DNA of 64,000 nucleotides from an uncultured Bacteroides sp. (GTDB lineage: Bacteria; Bacteroidota; Bacteroidia; Bacteroidales; Bacteroidaceae), in NCBI GenBank assembly GCA_948847595.1, contig CAQOGY010000004.1:124001-188000 (forward strand), given 5' to 3'. The translations under genes and the position numbers were made by a program. Under the pieces are notes generated by a model. It did not search any database and was not told the DNA's origin. It saw nothing but the letters and a program-made list of their open reading frames with translations. The stretch's first letter is position 1. Every line of letters starts with the position of its first letter. Below, piece after piece: positions 25,650 through 33,946 of this stretch.

Positions 25650-26684
25650 TTACTCAAAGCGCGGCATCACATACTTGTCCGTATAAGAAGTGAAACTGAT
25701 GCCGGGCATATAATGAGTATTCGAATTATTTTCCAGCTTCTTTATCAGTGAATAATCATCCGCGTTCAAAGCATAGTAATTATCGGAAGACGGACTCGTC
25801 ACCCGTACCGTCCAGTCGAACATATTTCCAATGATGGTCAGCGCGTCCGTTTCGGGATTGAATGCAGGAACTCCTGTTTTCACCACATCATACGTGCGGC
25901 TTTTCAGCACATATAAAGCATTGTTGATATCTGTCAGGAAAGCAAGCGTCTTTTTATTTCTGAATTCCGTCAGATAAAGGTGCTCTAATGTTAATCCTTC
26001 CGGCAAAGTGATAGCACGAACGTAGGGACGCCCTTTCACCTGTTTCAGATGGAACAGACGACGGTCGGCATCCAACAGAAGGTATCCTTCGTCATACTCC
26101 TTCTTCACCGTCGGGTTTCCTACGATCTCAATGGCCGGAAAGCGGAAATCCTTCTTGGTCATAGCTTCTGTAAACAAGAGGCTTTTTTCTGCATTCACGC
26201 TATTGGAAGCCATATCGATAAACTCAATGCCTTGCGAAGTAATGCGGAAAACATCATCCGGCATCTTCAGGTCTACACGCCCGGACATCGATTCCAACAG
26301 AGGATAAAGACCGATGGAAGGAGCGTTGATATCCGTAGGTACGCTGCGGAAATTGAAATTCTCCGTCTGCACGATCTTCGGAGTGACAGCTATCCCGTTA
26401 ATCGTATCCGGAAAACGTTCGTCGGACATCAACTGGCGGAAATAAAACATAGGCAGAATACTGTCGAAAGCTGCTTCGGAATAAATGTTTCCGGCAGCGT
26501 CGCGACGTACGGTTCCTTTTCCCTCTTCCTGTCCCATCAAGGCGAAATCGCCGATCACGAAACTATATAGAGTGAAAGGAGTCTTCTCCGGCTTTACGAC
26601 AAAGAAGTTGTAACACCAAGGCAACTGCCAGAGAAGCAGGAAGGCGATGGTGACATATAATAGTAGGGTACTGAAACGTTTCAT
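25650..26684 (-). CDS. DUF4857 domain protein, last gene of the envelope operon
   Basis: 344 residues. One N-terminal membrane segment (LLLYVTIAFLLLWQLPWCYNFF) precedes a large domain resembling DUF4857 (VVKPEKTPFTLYSFVIGDFALM). The domain has repeated beta segments such as YLLLDADRRLFHLKQVKGRPY and VRVTSPSSDNYYALNADDYS, suggesting a propeller-like extracytoplasmic fold. The family is of unknown function and recurs beside ABC transporters. It follows the permease by 43 nt; that gap is a run of TTCTTCAT-like repeats. Confidence 0.78.
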   Translation of the reverse strand: MKRFSTLLLYVTIAFLLLWQLPWCYNFFVVKPEKTPFTLYSFVIGDFALMGQEEGKGTVRRDAAGNIYSEAAFDSILPMFYFRQLMSDERFPDTINGIAVTPKIVQTENFNFRSVPTDINAPSIGLYPLLESMSGRVDLKMPDDVFRITSQGIEFIDMASNSVNAEKSLLFTEAMTKKDFRFPAIEIVGNPTVKKEYDEGYLLLDADRRLFHLKQVKGRPYVRAITLPEGLTLEHLYLTEFRNKKTLAFLTDINNALYVLKSRTYDVVKTGVPAFNPETDALTIIGNMFDWTVRVTSPSSDNYYALNADDYSLIKKLENNSNTHYMPGISFTSYTDKYVMPRFE

Positions 26685-26727
26685 CTTTATTTAATTCTTC
26701 ATTTTTAGTTCTTCATTCTTCATTATC

Positions 26728-27396
26728 CTAGTCCTGCTTTCCCGCTTTGAACCGTACGATGGAGAGCCAGGAGAAAGACGCGGTCAGCAACGTATAGACC
26801 AGCAGATACGGGAGGAATTTGTTATAAGCTTCCGGCGTGGGCGACAGGAAGAAGATTCGCAGTAACAATACGGTGATAATGAGATTGATGATTCTGCGTT
26901 TCCATGCCGGTTCGAGGCAGATCCATGCGATGAGCAGGTAGCCGGAAATACCGGCAAGATACCACGTGAGGGCGGTCAGCAGTATATGATTCTTCAGTTC
27001 GTGAGCCAGTACTCCGCTCAGATAGACCTCCATCAGAAGGAAGTTGGAAGCGAAGCAGACAAGCAACAGTACCAAACCGGAGAACAACATATTGCCGGTC
27101 ATTTTCAGTTCGGGATAGGGCAGGTGCAAAGTCAGTTTCAGACATTTGCGCTGCATCTCGGGAACAAACTGTACGATGGCCATCAGCACTCCGGCAATTA
27201 GGGGGATGTATTGTAACATATCGATGAATATGGCATCCCGCTGCATCATGACTTCCCATACATGCGCGGCGCCTTTCATTTCTATCACCCGATTGATGCG
27301 AAGCATACAGTAGCCTGTAAAACCGAGTGTGGTGACTACGGCAAGCAGAAAATACCACCGTGTCTTGATCCATTCTTTATAAAATATAGCGTACAT
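26728..27396 (-). CDS. Membrane protein, probable ABC-2 type permease partner
   Basis: 222 residues with about six hydrophobic segments (WYFLLAVVTTLGFTGYCML; MLQYIPLIAGVLMAIVQFVP; SGLVLLLVCFASNFLLMEVY). The reading YKEWIKTRWYF at the N-terminus is common in ABC-2 permeases that pair with a separate ATPase. The ATPase gene lies 43 nt upstream. The substrate is not readable. Confidence 0.75.
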   Translation of the reverse strand: MYAIFYKEWIKTRWYFLLAVVTTLGFTGYCMLRINRVIEMKGAAHVWEVMMQRDAIFIDMLQYIPLIAGVLMAIVQFVPEMQRKCLKLTLHLPYPELKMTGNMLFSGLVLLLVCFASNFLLMEVYLSGVLAHELKNHILLTALTWYLAGISGYLLIAWICLEPAWKRRIINLIITVLLLRIFFLSPTPEAYNKFLPYLLVYTLLTASFSWLSIVRFKAGKQD

Positions 27397-27439
27397 GAGA
27401 CTTCTAATTTACTTTTTAATCTTTAATTATTTAATTGAA

Positions 27440-28327
27440 TCAGTATTTGCCGGTCAGACCGATGAAGGCATCTTCCAGATTCACATGTTCGCTATGCAGG
27501 TCCGTATAGGGTACTGACATGGATTTCAGTTTCGCTTCCGCCTCTGTGGGGGGGAGGAAGGAGAATGTTTCCAGTGTATTCCGCATCACGGAAGGATGAT
27601 AGAAATCATCGGATGCGGGCAGTTCGTAACCTTCGGGAACAGTACAGGTATAGCGGCGTCCTTCTTTCAGTAATTCGTCAATCGGCTTCTGAATCAGTAT
27701 CTTTCCGTAGTCCATCATGATACAGTCGTCTACCAGTCGTTCCATATCCTGAATGATATGCGAAGTCAGAAAGACAGTCTTGCCTTCGGAACGTGCATAA
27801 TCGCGGAGATAGTCTACAAACAGGCGGCGATAACCGGGGTCGAGTCCGAGGGAGAAGTCATCTAATACAAGAAGTTCGGGATTCTGAGCCAGAATCAGTC
27901 CGAGTGCTACTTGTGAACGTTGTCCGCAAGACATACGGGAGATGCGCTGTCCGGTAGCTACTTTCAGTTTGTTCATCAGTTCATAATAAGCCTCTTTTTT
28001 CCATTGATTGGGGTAAAAGGCTGCGTAGAACTTCTCAATCTGGGTGATGGTCATGAATTGATACTGTACGTGCCCTTCTATCAGCAGCCCGATGTTGCGG
28101 CGTAATGCCGGAGCCATCGTCTGTATCTCTTGTCCGAAGATGCGGCATTCTCCGGAACGTGGTTTCAGATAGCCGCTCAGGATGTTGATGGTTGTGGTCT
28201 TGCCCGTACCATTCTTGCCCAGTAGTCCGAGGATGCGGCCTTTGGGGACTGTGAAACTAAGATTTTCGTAAATCAACCGTTTGCCGTAGTAGTGCGTCAG
28301 GTTGTTACATTCTATGATTTGTTCCAT
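27440..28327 (-). CDS. ABC transporter ATP-binding protein
   Basis: 295 residues. Walker A GLLGKNGTGKTTTINILSGY, a signature SRMSCGQRSQVALGLILA (SCGQR, where SGGQ is usual), and Walker B ELLVLDDFSLGLDPG. The Walker B Glu is replaced by Asp followed by Phe (LDDFS), still near-canonical. The C-terminal ~80 residues are an accessory domain as in the CcmA/NosF/bacitracin-type group. It pairs with the permease downstream. Confidence 0.92.
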   Translation of the reverse strand: MEQIIECNNLTHYYGKRLIYENLSFTVPKGRILGLLGKNGTGKTTTINILSGYLKPRSGECRIFGQEIQTMAPALRRNIGLLIEGHVQYQFMTITQIEKFYAAFYPNQWKKEAYYELMNKLKVATGQRISRMSCGQRSQVALGLILAQNPELLVLDDFSLGLDPGYRRLFVDYLRDYARSEGKTVFLTSHIIQDMERLVDDCIMMDYGKILIQKPIDELLKEGRRYTCTVPEGYELPASDDFYHPSVMRNTLETFSFLPPTEAEAKLKSMSVPYTDLHSEHVNLEDAFIGLTGKY

Positions 28328-28349
28328 TTTATTATATCAGTTATTCTGT

Positions 28350-28916
28350 TCAAAAGAAGAGAAGAAAAAGGACGGGAATCACGATTCCGACAATCATTTC
28401 TATTCCTCCTCTGCCGATAATACCTTTGTTGCCTTTCAGCATGATGACTCCGGAAAGGGTGATGATGATGAGGCCGACTGCGAAAATATCCGCAAAGTAA
28501 GTCCACCATTGTCCGGGGTTGTAGTGCAGGCGTGCCATTGCTCCGATAAGCGGGCGGCGGGTGACAGATTCGTAGACTGCCTCTCCGGTACGGACGTTTA
28601 CCTGCAAGTTGGACCCGCCTTTCAAGAACACTTTCATGATGTCCTCTTTCGGGAAATAGTGCTTGGTATAGTTGCCTTCCTCTCCCAATGGTTGCAGCAG
28701 AGTCAGTACATTTTCCCTTTTCATTCCCTCTTTGCCCGGCAGTTTTTCGGCAATCTTATATTCTTTCCGTTCGATGGAGAAGTTCGGGTTGATGGTGTCA
28801 CGGTGATTCATCACAATGCCGGAAATGGCATAAATCAAGACCATTCCGGCAAAGAAAAAGGATAAATCACGGTGTATCAGCCTGCTCCATTTACGGATGC
28901 TGCTACTCCACTTCAT
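28350..28916 (-). CDS. PepSY-type membrane protein
   Basis: 188 residues. An N-terminal membrane helix (RLIHRDLSFFFAGMVLIYAISGIVMNH) carries conserved histidines. A PepSY-like loop follows (VLTLLQPLGEEGNYTKHYFPKED; GEAVYESVTRRPLIGAMARLHYNPG), and two C-terminal helices end the protein. PepSY membrane proteins next to TonB receptors often take part in reductive iron or haem handling. The gene overlaps the OB-fold lipoprotein gene by 14 nt. Confidence 0.83.
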   Translation of the reverse strand: MKWSSSIRKWSRLIHRDLSFFFAGMVLIYAISGIVMNHRDTINPNFSIERKEYKIAEKLPGKEGMKRENVLTLLQPLGEEGNYTKHYFPKEDIMKVFLKGGSNLQVNVRTGEAVYESVTRRPLIGAMARLHYNPGQWWTYFADIFAVGLIIITLSGVIMLKGNKGIIGRGGIEMIVGIVIPVLFLLFF

Positions 28917-29490
28917 ACGAATTAGCTTCCATGAAATAGAAAGACAGATACTCTTTGCCGCTGCTTGCTTTTCGGTCGGCTATCTTCGCGCGGAAGTCGG
29001 CGATACGGGCTTCGGGCGTGTTGGCTGTCTCGCCGCGTGCTTTCTTCTCTGTGTCACAACCGGCTTCACCGATTCCGTGTTTTTCGGCAGCTTGCGCTTT
29101 GAGTTGTGCTTCCCAGTTTTGGAGGTAGGCTTCGTCAATGCGTTGTTCTTTCAGTGTTCCGGTGACGCGGACGATGGAGTTCACACATTTCGGGTCGAAT
29201 GCTCCCAGTGTGCCGGCTTCTACGCGGATCACTTGTGTGTCGTCACTGCCCATCAGGAAGATTTTCTTGGCGCCATGCTTGCAGGTATGTGTGCAAACGC
29301 CTTCGATGGTTACTTCTTTTCCTGCAAGGTTTTCTGCATTTGCAAGAAGAGAGTCAATTTCTAAAGCAGACGAAGTGGTCTGTTCTGTTGTTGTGTCCGA
29401 GGAACTTTTCTGCTGTTTGTTTCCACAAGAGGTTCCGATAACGGCAACCGCCAGTAGAGCGATTGCGATGCTTAGCTTTTTTGTTTTCAT
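28903..29490 (-). CDS. OB-fold periplasmic lipoprotein with a Cys/His motif
   Basis: 195 residues. The signal peptide ends at IGTSC (lipobox) followed by a Ser/Thr/Gln-rich tether. Residues about 50-115 form an OB-fold-like barrel (LAGKEVTIEGVCTHTCKHG; KIFLMGSDDTQVIRVEAG; VNSIVRVTGTL). CTHTCKHGAKK offers a possible Cys-x-x-x-Cys-x-His metal or haem site. A cysteine also occurs in IGEAGCDTEKKARG. Location in a TonB/PepSY/ABC operon suggests a binding or transfer role; not demonstrated. Confidence 0.75.
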   Translation of the reverse strand: MKTKKLSIAIALLAVAVIGTSCGNKQQKSSSDTTTEQTTSSALEIDSLLANAENLAGKEVTIEGVCTHTCKHGAKKIFLMGSDDTQVIRVEAGTLGAFDPKCVNSIVRVTGTLKEQRIDEAYLQNWEAQLKAQAAEKHGIGEAGCDTEKKARGETANTPEARIADFRAKIADRKASSGKEYLSFYFMEANSYEVE

Positions 29491-29547
29491 TGTTACTTTT
29501 TGTTTTTATGTAGTTTATATTCTTTTTTATGAACTTGCAAATGGCTT

Positions 29548-31173
29548 TTAGTTCTGGTTCTTTACACAACGAACTGTTTGACCGCTAAGTACACTGATAT
29601 AACTCAGAGACAATCTGCCTTCCGGATACTTCGCCATTGAGAATGTGCTCATTAGTCCGAAGAACTGAATATTGGTCAGGTCGCCGGTGCTTGTACTATA
29701 AATAGGCTTATATGCAGTTGAAGTCATGTAATAACTCATACTGGGTTTTCCAAACCATTCGGTTACCGTACTGTTGCTGCTGGTTATTGCCGTTGCCTGA
29801 TATTTGGGGACGGCTGAATAACCGGTTGACATACGTACTCCCGAGAATTGATAATTAAATTTAGCCTCGTTGAGTGTCGGGATTTTACCACCGTCATATG
29901 CTGTGTCATAGAAAAGAGCGTCTTTTCCGTTTTCCAGACTATTGCCGTCCACATCTTTGGTCGAATTACCTACAAGGCTGAAATATTCGGCGCGAGTCGG
30001 GATGTGCCATCCCTTCGGACAGATGCCCTGTGCTCCTTCAAAGTCGTAGCAGTTTTCCGGAGTAACTGCTTTGCCGCTAAGTGCGGCATGAATGTCGTAG
30101 AGATAACCGTACTGCTTGATAGAGGCTTCGTCCTGCAATGCTTTAGCGGTAAGTGTACCGTCAACTGTACCCAATTCGTACGGATACCAGATGTGAGAAT
30201 CTGCAGCCGGATCACTTGACGGAGTATATCCATCCGGTACATAGCGTAATGGTTCCGCCATCCATGTTGTTCCGTTGGAGAGAGTTACCGTATTGTAGGT
30301 GATGCCGTCATAGATGAAATATCCGTCATGCTCTTCAAAAGGAACTTCCGGCTCATCTCCCTTGATCTCTCCCTCGTCTGTCCAGTTCTCGATTTCACCA
30401 CTGAGTGTAACGATGATATTATCGGGTAATACACGTATATTGACACTGTATTGTCCGCCTTGAACTAAATCTGTGGATACGAGCTTTTGCATCAATGTAT
30501 TGTTATCTGAAGTTGTTACTGCAAGAGTGAACGCAGCCGTCTGCGGGACTACAATGGCACGAAAAGTCTTATTCTTTGTCACTTGTTGTGCTGTGATGTC
30601 TGTGGCGGCGGCGCTCTCGTTTACGGTTGTCTTCATGGTTGCCCAATCGATATTGGCAGTAGGAACAGAACCTTTGAGCACTATAGATGAAATATCCAAA
30701 TTCGTTTCGTTTGTCACATTAATAACCAGTTTGGTCAGCATGTGCTTGAAGATCATGCTGATGGAGTTCACCGAAGGAAGTACGTCGGATTTGCTTGCCG
30801 CCATAAAGTCGGAAATTCCGTAGTTGGTGGTCTGGTCGGCATGCACGGTGAATGAAGTCGGTACACCGGTTGCGCTGTAAGGATAGTAAGCCACGAATGA
30901 AGACTTGTCTGCTCCTTCGGGATACCATTTCAGACTTCCGGCGAAAGCTCCGTCATTGAAAGTCATAAGCTCGTTGGTGGCATATACAGTGCCGTCTTCT
31001 TTAGTGACACTCAATCCGATCTGATCCTGATCTTCGAAATTAACCTCTGTGGCACGTGTGATAATAGGAGTGATGGTCACCCGGTCCACAGATGCTACTC
31101 CCTCGTTTTCCTCCTGCTGGCAAGATGCCAGAAATGCTGCTGTCAGCACAAATAATATCCCCTTTTTCATCAT
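29548..31173 (-). CDS. Fimbrillin-like lipoprotein with C-terminal FISUMP domain
   Basis: 541 residues. The signal peptide ends at FLASC followed by QQEENEG, an acidic surface-export tether. Residues about 30-260 match the Mfa-like/fimbrillin N-terminal fold (ITPIITRATEVNFEDQDQIG; SLKWYPEGADKSSFVAYYPY; MIFKHMLTKLVINV). Residues about 285-540 are a FISUMP domain (GITYNTVTLSNGTTWMAEPL; GICPKGWHIPTRAEYFSLVG; SGQTVRCVKN). These proteins sit on the cell surface as adhesin or pilus-like components or ligand-binding lipoproteins. Their placement in a transport operon suggests substrate capture. Confidence 0.82.
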   Translation of the reverse strand: MMKKGILFVLTAAFLASCQQEENEGVASVDRVTITPIITRATEVNFEDQDQIGLSVTKEDGTVYATNELMTFNDGAFAGSLKWYPEGADKSSFVAYYPYSATGVPTSFTVHADQTTNYGISDFMAASKSDVLPSVNSISMIFKHMLTKLVINVTNETNLDISSIVLKGSVPTANIDWATMKTTVNESAAATDITAQQVTKNKTFRAIVVPQTAAFTLAVTTSDNNTLMQKLVSTDLVQGGQYSVNIRVLPDNIIVTLSGEIENWTDEGEIKGDEPEVPFEEHDGYFIYDGITYNTVTLSNGTTWMAEPLRYVPDGYTPSSDPAADSHIWYPYELGTVDGTLTAKALQDEASIKQYGYLYDIHAALSGKAVTPENCYDFEGAQGICPKGWHIPTRAEYFSLVGNSTKDVDGNSLENGKDALFYDTAYDGGKIPTLNEAKFNYQFSGVRMSTGYSAVPKYQATAITSSNSTVTEWFGKPSMSYYMTSTAYKPIYSTSTGDLTNIQFFGLMSTFSMAKYPEGRLSLSYISVLSGQTVRCVKNQN

Positions 31174-31205
31174 TTGATAGTTTTATATTATGTAAATGAA
31201 TAATT

Positions 31206-32705
31206 TTAAAATGTATAACCTAACTTAATCGTCTCATTCCAACGGCTCGAACCTGCTATATATTCAAGGTTGAAACCGTGCGTATATCCGCCCTGTATTT
31301 CGGCATAAATCCCCCGATGAAAGTGATAGCGTAATCCGACGTTCACTGTCGCCCGTGGGGCAGTTGCATACTCATTCTGCAGATGGTAATAATCTGTCAG
31401 GCGGTATGGAGGATCGCCCGGTTCGGCTGTCGTTTCAGTAGTCCTGCTCTTCTCCGTGAAGTCTCCTATGGATAAACTTGCGGCAGCTTTCACATCGAAT
31501 CTTCCGGCATGAAGTACGCCGGATGCGTAAACCCGTCCACAAGTCATTGTCTGTGACGCGACATAAGGGTACATTTGGGTAGTCATGCTTTTAAAAGACG
31601 AAATCTCGGCTCCGACACGCAATTCTCCTTTAGGAGCGATCAACTCATATTCGGGCTGAACGGATAAAGCCTTTCTTTCGAAAATCCGGTTGGAACCGTA
31701 AACATGGGTAGTCGTGATTCCGTTGGATATCTCCTGTCCCAATACATTCTCGTCATTTGTCTGGCGTGACCATGAGAGGTTGATCCGCAGGAAATGTTCG
31801 GTACTGCCTTTGGCGAAACGGTATCTCAGATGCGATGTAATCCGGTGTGCCGGAAACTTAAACCAGATAACCTCTTTCTCTCCGGCGGAACCGGAAGAAT
31901 GCAGATACTCCACATCTCCGTAAAGCGATCCCCATTGGACCTGAACTGCTGCTCCGTGAGACAGTTCCTTGATGGGGAATCCGTTGATACCCGATTCGCT
32001 CAGATGGACTCCGCTTCCCGACCATGCTTCGTAGGCACCGTACATCAGTCCTTTATCAAGGAATGCGTAATAAGGTGTAGCGGCTGTTCCGATCTCTTCT
32101 GCTGAAACGGATTCGCTGTTTTTTCTGAAAATATAAGAGAATCCGATCGCATAATGGTCCGAATGATACATGATGCCGGGAGCGACTTTTAAGTCCAGTC
32201 TGTAGTTGGTATGCCGCAAGTCCTTGCGTTTGGAGTAATTGGCAGAGGTGAAATCGATCTTTCCGCCGATGCGCCAGTTGGTGCCGGCATCTGCTGCTAT
32301 ACCTCCCATGAACGCATAAGTTTGCAAATCCTTTCGGCCGGGGGTAAACTCCAGCAGGTCTACCGGATAAAATCCGGGATGAATGAACATGGAGCCGCTC
32401 ATATCCTTGCCGGAAGTGTGGTCGAATGAGAACGAGCCGATCAGAGAATACTTCTTTAAGTGTGTGATGGACTTGGCTACTGCACCGGCACTCCATAATT
32501 TGCCGGCTTCGTAGTAGTTGCGGAAGTCACCATGATTGTTTTTGCCGTACAGCTCGGCGTAGGAGACGGTGACGCTGTCCATCATGATTCCCGTTACGTT
32601 TGTTCCGGCATTCCATGAATTTCGTCGTTCGATAACATCGTAAGTCTGTGCCGAGCTTACGGCTGCTATACACAACAGCATACATCCTATATATATTCCT
32701 TTCAT
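31206..32705 (-). CDS. Outer-membrane beta-barrel protein, DUF6850-like
   Basis: About 499 residues from Met at 32705. The frame extends to 32780, but those codons overlap the upstream lipoprotein gene. Starting at 32705 gives a clean signal peptide (MKGIYIGCMLLCIAAVSSAQ) with a 1-nt gap. The mature protein has many alternating amphipathic beta strands (HYAIGFSYIFRKNS; HLRYRFAKGSTEHFLRINLSW) and ends ETIKLGYTF with a terminal Phe, as in outer-membrane barrels. I place it with DUF6850. No function is established; its operon pairs it with a TonB receptor. Confidence 0.78.
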   Translation of the reverse strand: MKGIYIGCMLLCIAAVSSAQTYDVIERRNSWNAGTNVTGIMMDSVTVSYAELYGKNNHGDFRNYYEAGKLWSAGAVAKSITHLKKYSLIGSFSFDHTSGKDMSGSMFIHPGFYPVDLLEFTPGRKDLQTYAFMGGIAADAGTNWRIGGKIDFTSANYSKRKDLRHTNYRLDLKVAPGIMYHSDHYAIGFSYIFRKNSESVSAEEIGTAATPYYAFLDKGLMYGAYEAWSGSGVHLSESGINGFPIKELSHGAAVQVQWGSLYGDVEYLHSSGSAGEKEVIWFKFPAHRITSHLRYRFAKGSTEHFLRINLSWSRQTNDENVLGQEISNGITTTHVYGSNRIFERKALSVQPEYELIAPKGELRVGAEISSFKSMTTQMYPYVASQTMTCGRVYASGVLHAGRFDVKAAASLSIGDFTEKSRTTETTAEPGDPPYRLTDYYHLQNEYATAPRATVNVGLRYHFHRGIYAEIQGGYTHGFNLEYIAGSSRWNETIKLGYTF

Positions 32706-32706
32706 A

Positions 32707-33942
32707 TTACTCATGCAGGGATTGTTGTTCTCTTTCATAAAAATCGGCGGAAGAGTTGTTCGTATCTTCCAGTATTTCATAACCGGCCTCCTTCGATGCT
32801 TCCTCGTCTACCCGACGGTGCAGGCTGCGTCCGTCATACAGTGCGCTTTGGCTGACATATCCGGCATCGATGGAAGGCGAAATGCGTTTTTTATTGCTCG
32901 ACGAACCGCCATAGTACACCTCTACCCCGTCAATCACCCAGTCGAGCGGAATCTTGATGACCTGATCCACCGTGCTGCCGGGCTTTTGTATCACACTGCC
33001 TGTTTGCTGTACATACTCCTGTATCGTAGTGTCCTGAGCCTTGAAGATGACAGTGGCGGGAGAAAATATGGAGAATGTATAGGCATTCGCCTGTCCCAGT
33101 TTGATGACCACGTCCAGATAATGGTCGTGGCTGATCTGGTCGCCCGGAGCAGGATGATACATCGTATTCCAGTAATAAACATTGTTGTAGCAGGCAAAAT
33201 ATCCCGGTTTGTTCAGATTGACCGACAGCGGGTATTGGGCGGCATGATCTATGGCGCCGTTGACGGCGATGACTGCATCTGCACCGGGTGCCAGCGGGAA
33301 GGAAGTGCCGTTACCGCCGAATTGCCAGATGCACTGGACGATAGGAGCGAAATCGGGGAAAATGGTTGCTCCGGTTGCTTCGTCCTGCGTCACCCATACG
33401 TTGGTGGACTGGGAGTTGTAAGGATCGAGCGTACCTAAACACAAATGGTCGAGATACTGCGTCTGGGAATCATTGTTGTGCAGGATAATGTATTTATCAG
33501 CCTGATAAGTACCTTCCTGCGGCAGCTTGGTACATCCTCCGCAATAGATTTCCTTGATAATGATGGCACCGGCTTTGGAGTGTGTGAGCGGAACGTTGAG
33601 TGTGACATCCCCGTTTACGAGTTTTACCTTGTCTGCCAGTCCGTTGAATATATGCTGATCGGCTTTATCGCTGATTTGTATGCGGTATATGCCGTTGGTC
33701 AGGGCGAATTGCGCTGTACCGTTCTGGTCGGTTACCGTCTTGTAGGAATTGCCGCGGTCGATGTCTTCGATTTGGACGGTGATGCCTTCCCGAAGGTATT
33801 CCGCGTATTCGTCCGGATAGACGGCAGTCACCTGCAAGGTGTGCAGCTGGTCTTCGTAAGGATTGCCTTTGTCGAGGTCCGTACATCCTCCGAGTAAGGA
33901 TGTGACGAAAAGCAGTACGATATAGATTGACTGTTGTTTCAT
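32707..33942 (-). CDS. DUF4876 surface lipoprotein
   Basis: 411 residues. The signal peptide ends at LLGGC followed by TDLDKGNPYED, an acidic tether suggesting surface display. Residues about 30-125 resemble a carboxypeptidase-regulatory-like module (YAEYLREGITVQIEDIDRGN). The remaining beta-rich domain (IIIKEIYCGGCTKLPQEGTY; DKYIILHNNDSQTQYLDHLC) is typical of DUF4876. The conserved CGGC could bind metal or form a disulfide. It lies 4 nt after the TonB receptor and 1 nt before the barrel gene, so the three are probably co-expressed and may form one complex. Confidence 0.82.
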   Translation of the reverse strand: MKQQSIYIVLLFVTSLLGGCTDLDKGNPYEDQLHTLQVTAVYPDEYAEYLREGITVQIEDIDRGNSYKTVTDQNGTAQFALTNGIYRIQISDKADQHIFNGLADKVKLVNGDVTLNVPLTHSKAGAIIIKEIYCGGCTKLPQEGTYQADKYIILHNNDSQTQYLDHLCLGTLDPYNSQSTNVWVTQDEATGATIFPDFAPIVQCIWQFGGNGTSFPLAPGADAVIAVNGAIDHAAQYPLSVNLNKPGYFACYNNVYYWNTMYHPAPGDQISHDHYLDVVIKLGQANAYTFSIFSPATVIFKAQDTTIQEYVQQTGSVIQKPGSTVDQVIKIPLDWVIDGVEVYYGGSSSNKKRISPSIDAGYVSQSALYDGRSLHRRVDEEASKEAGYEILEDTNNSSADFYEREQQSLHE

Positions 33943-33946
33943 ATTT

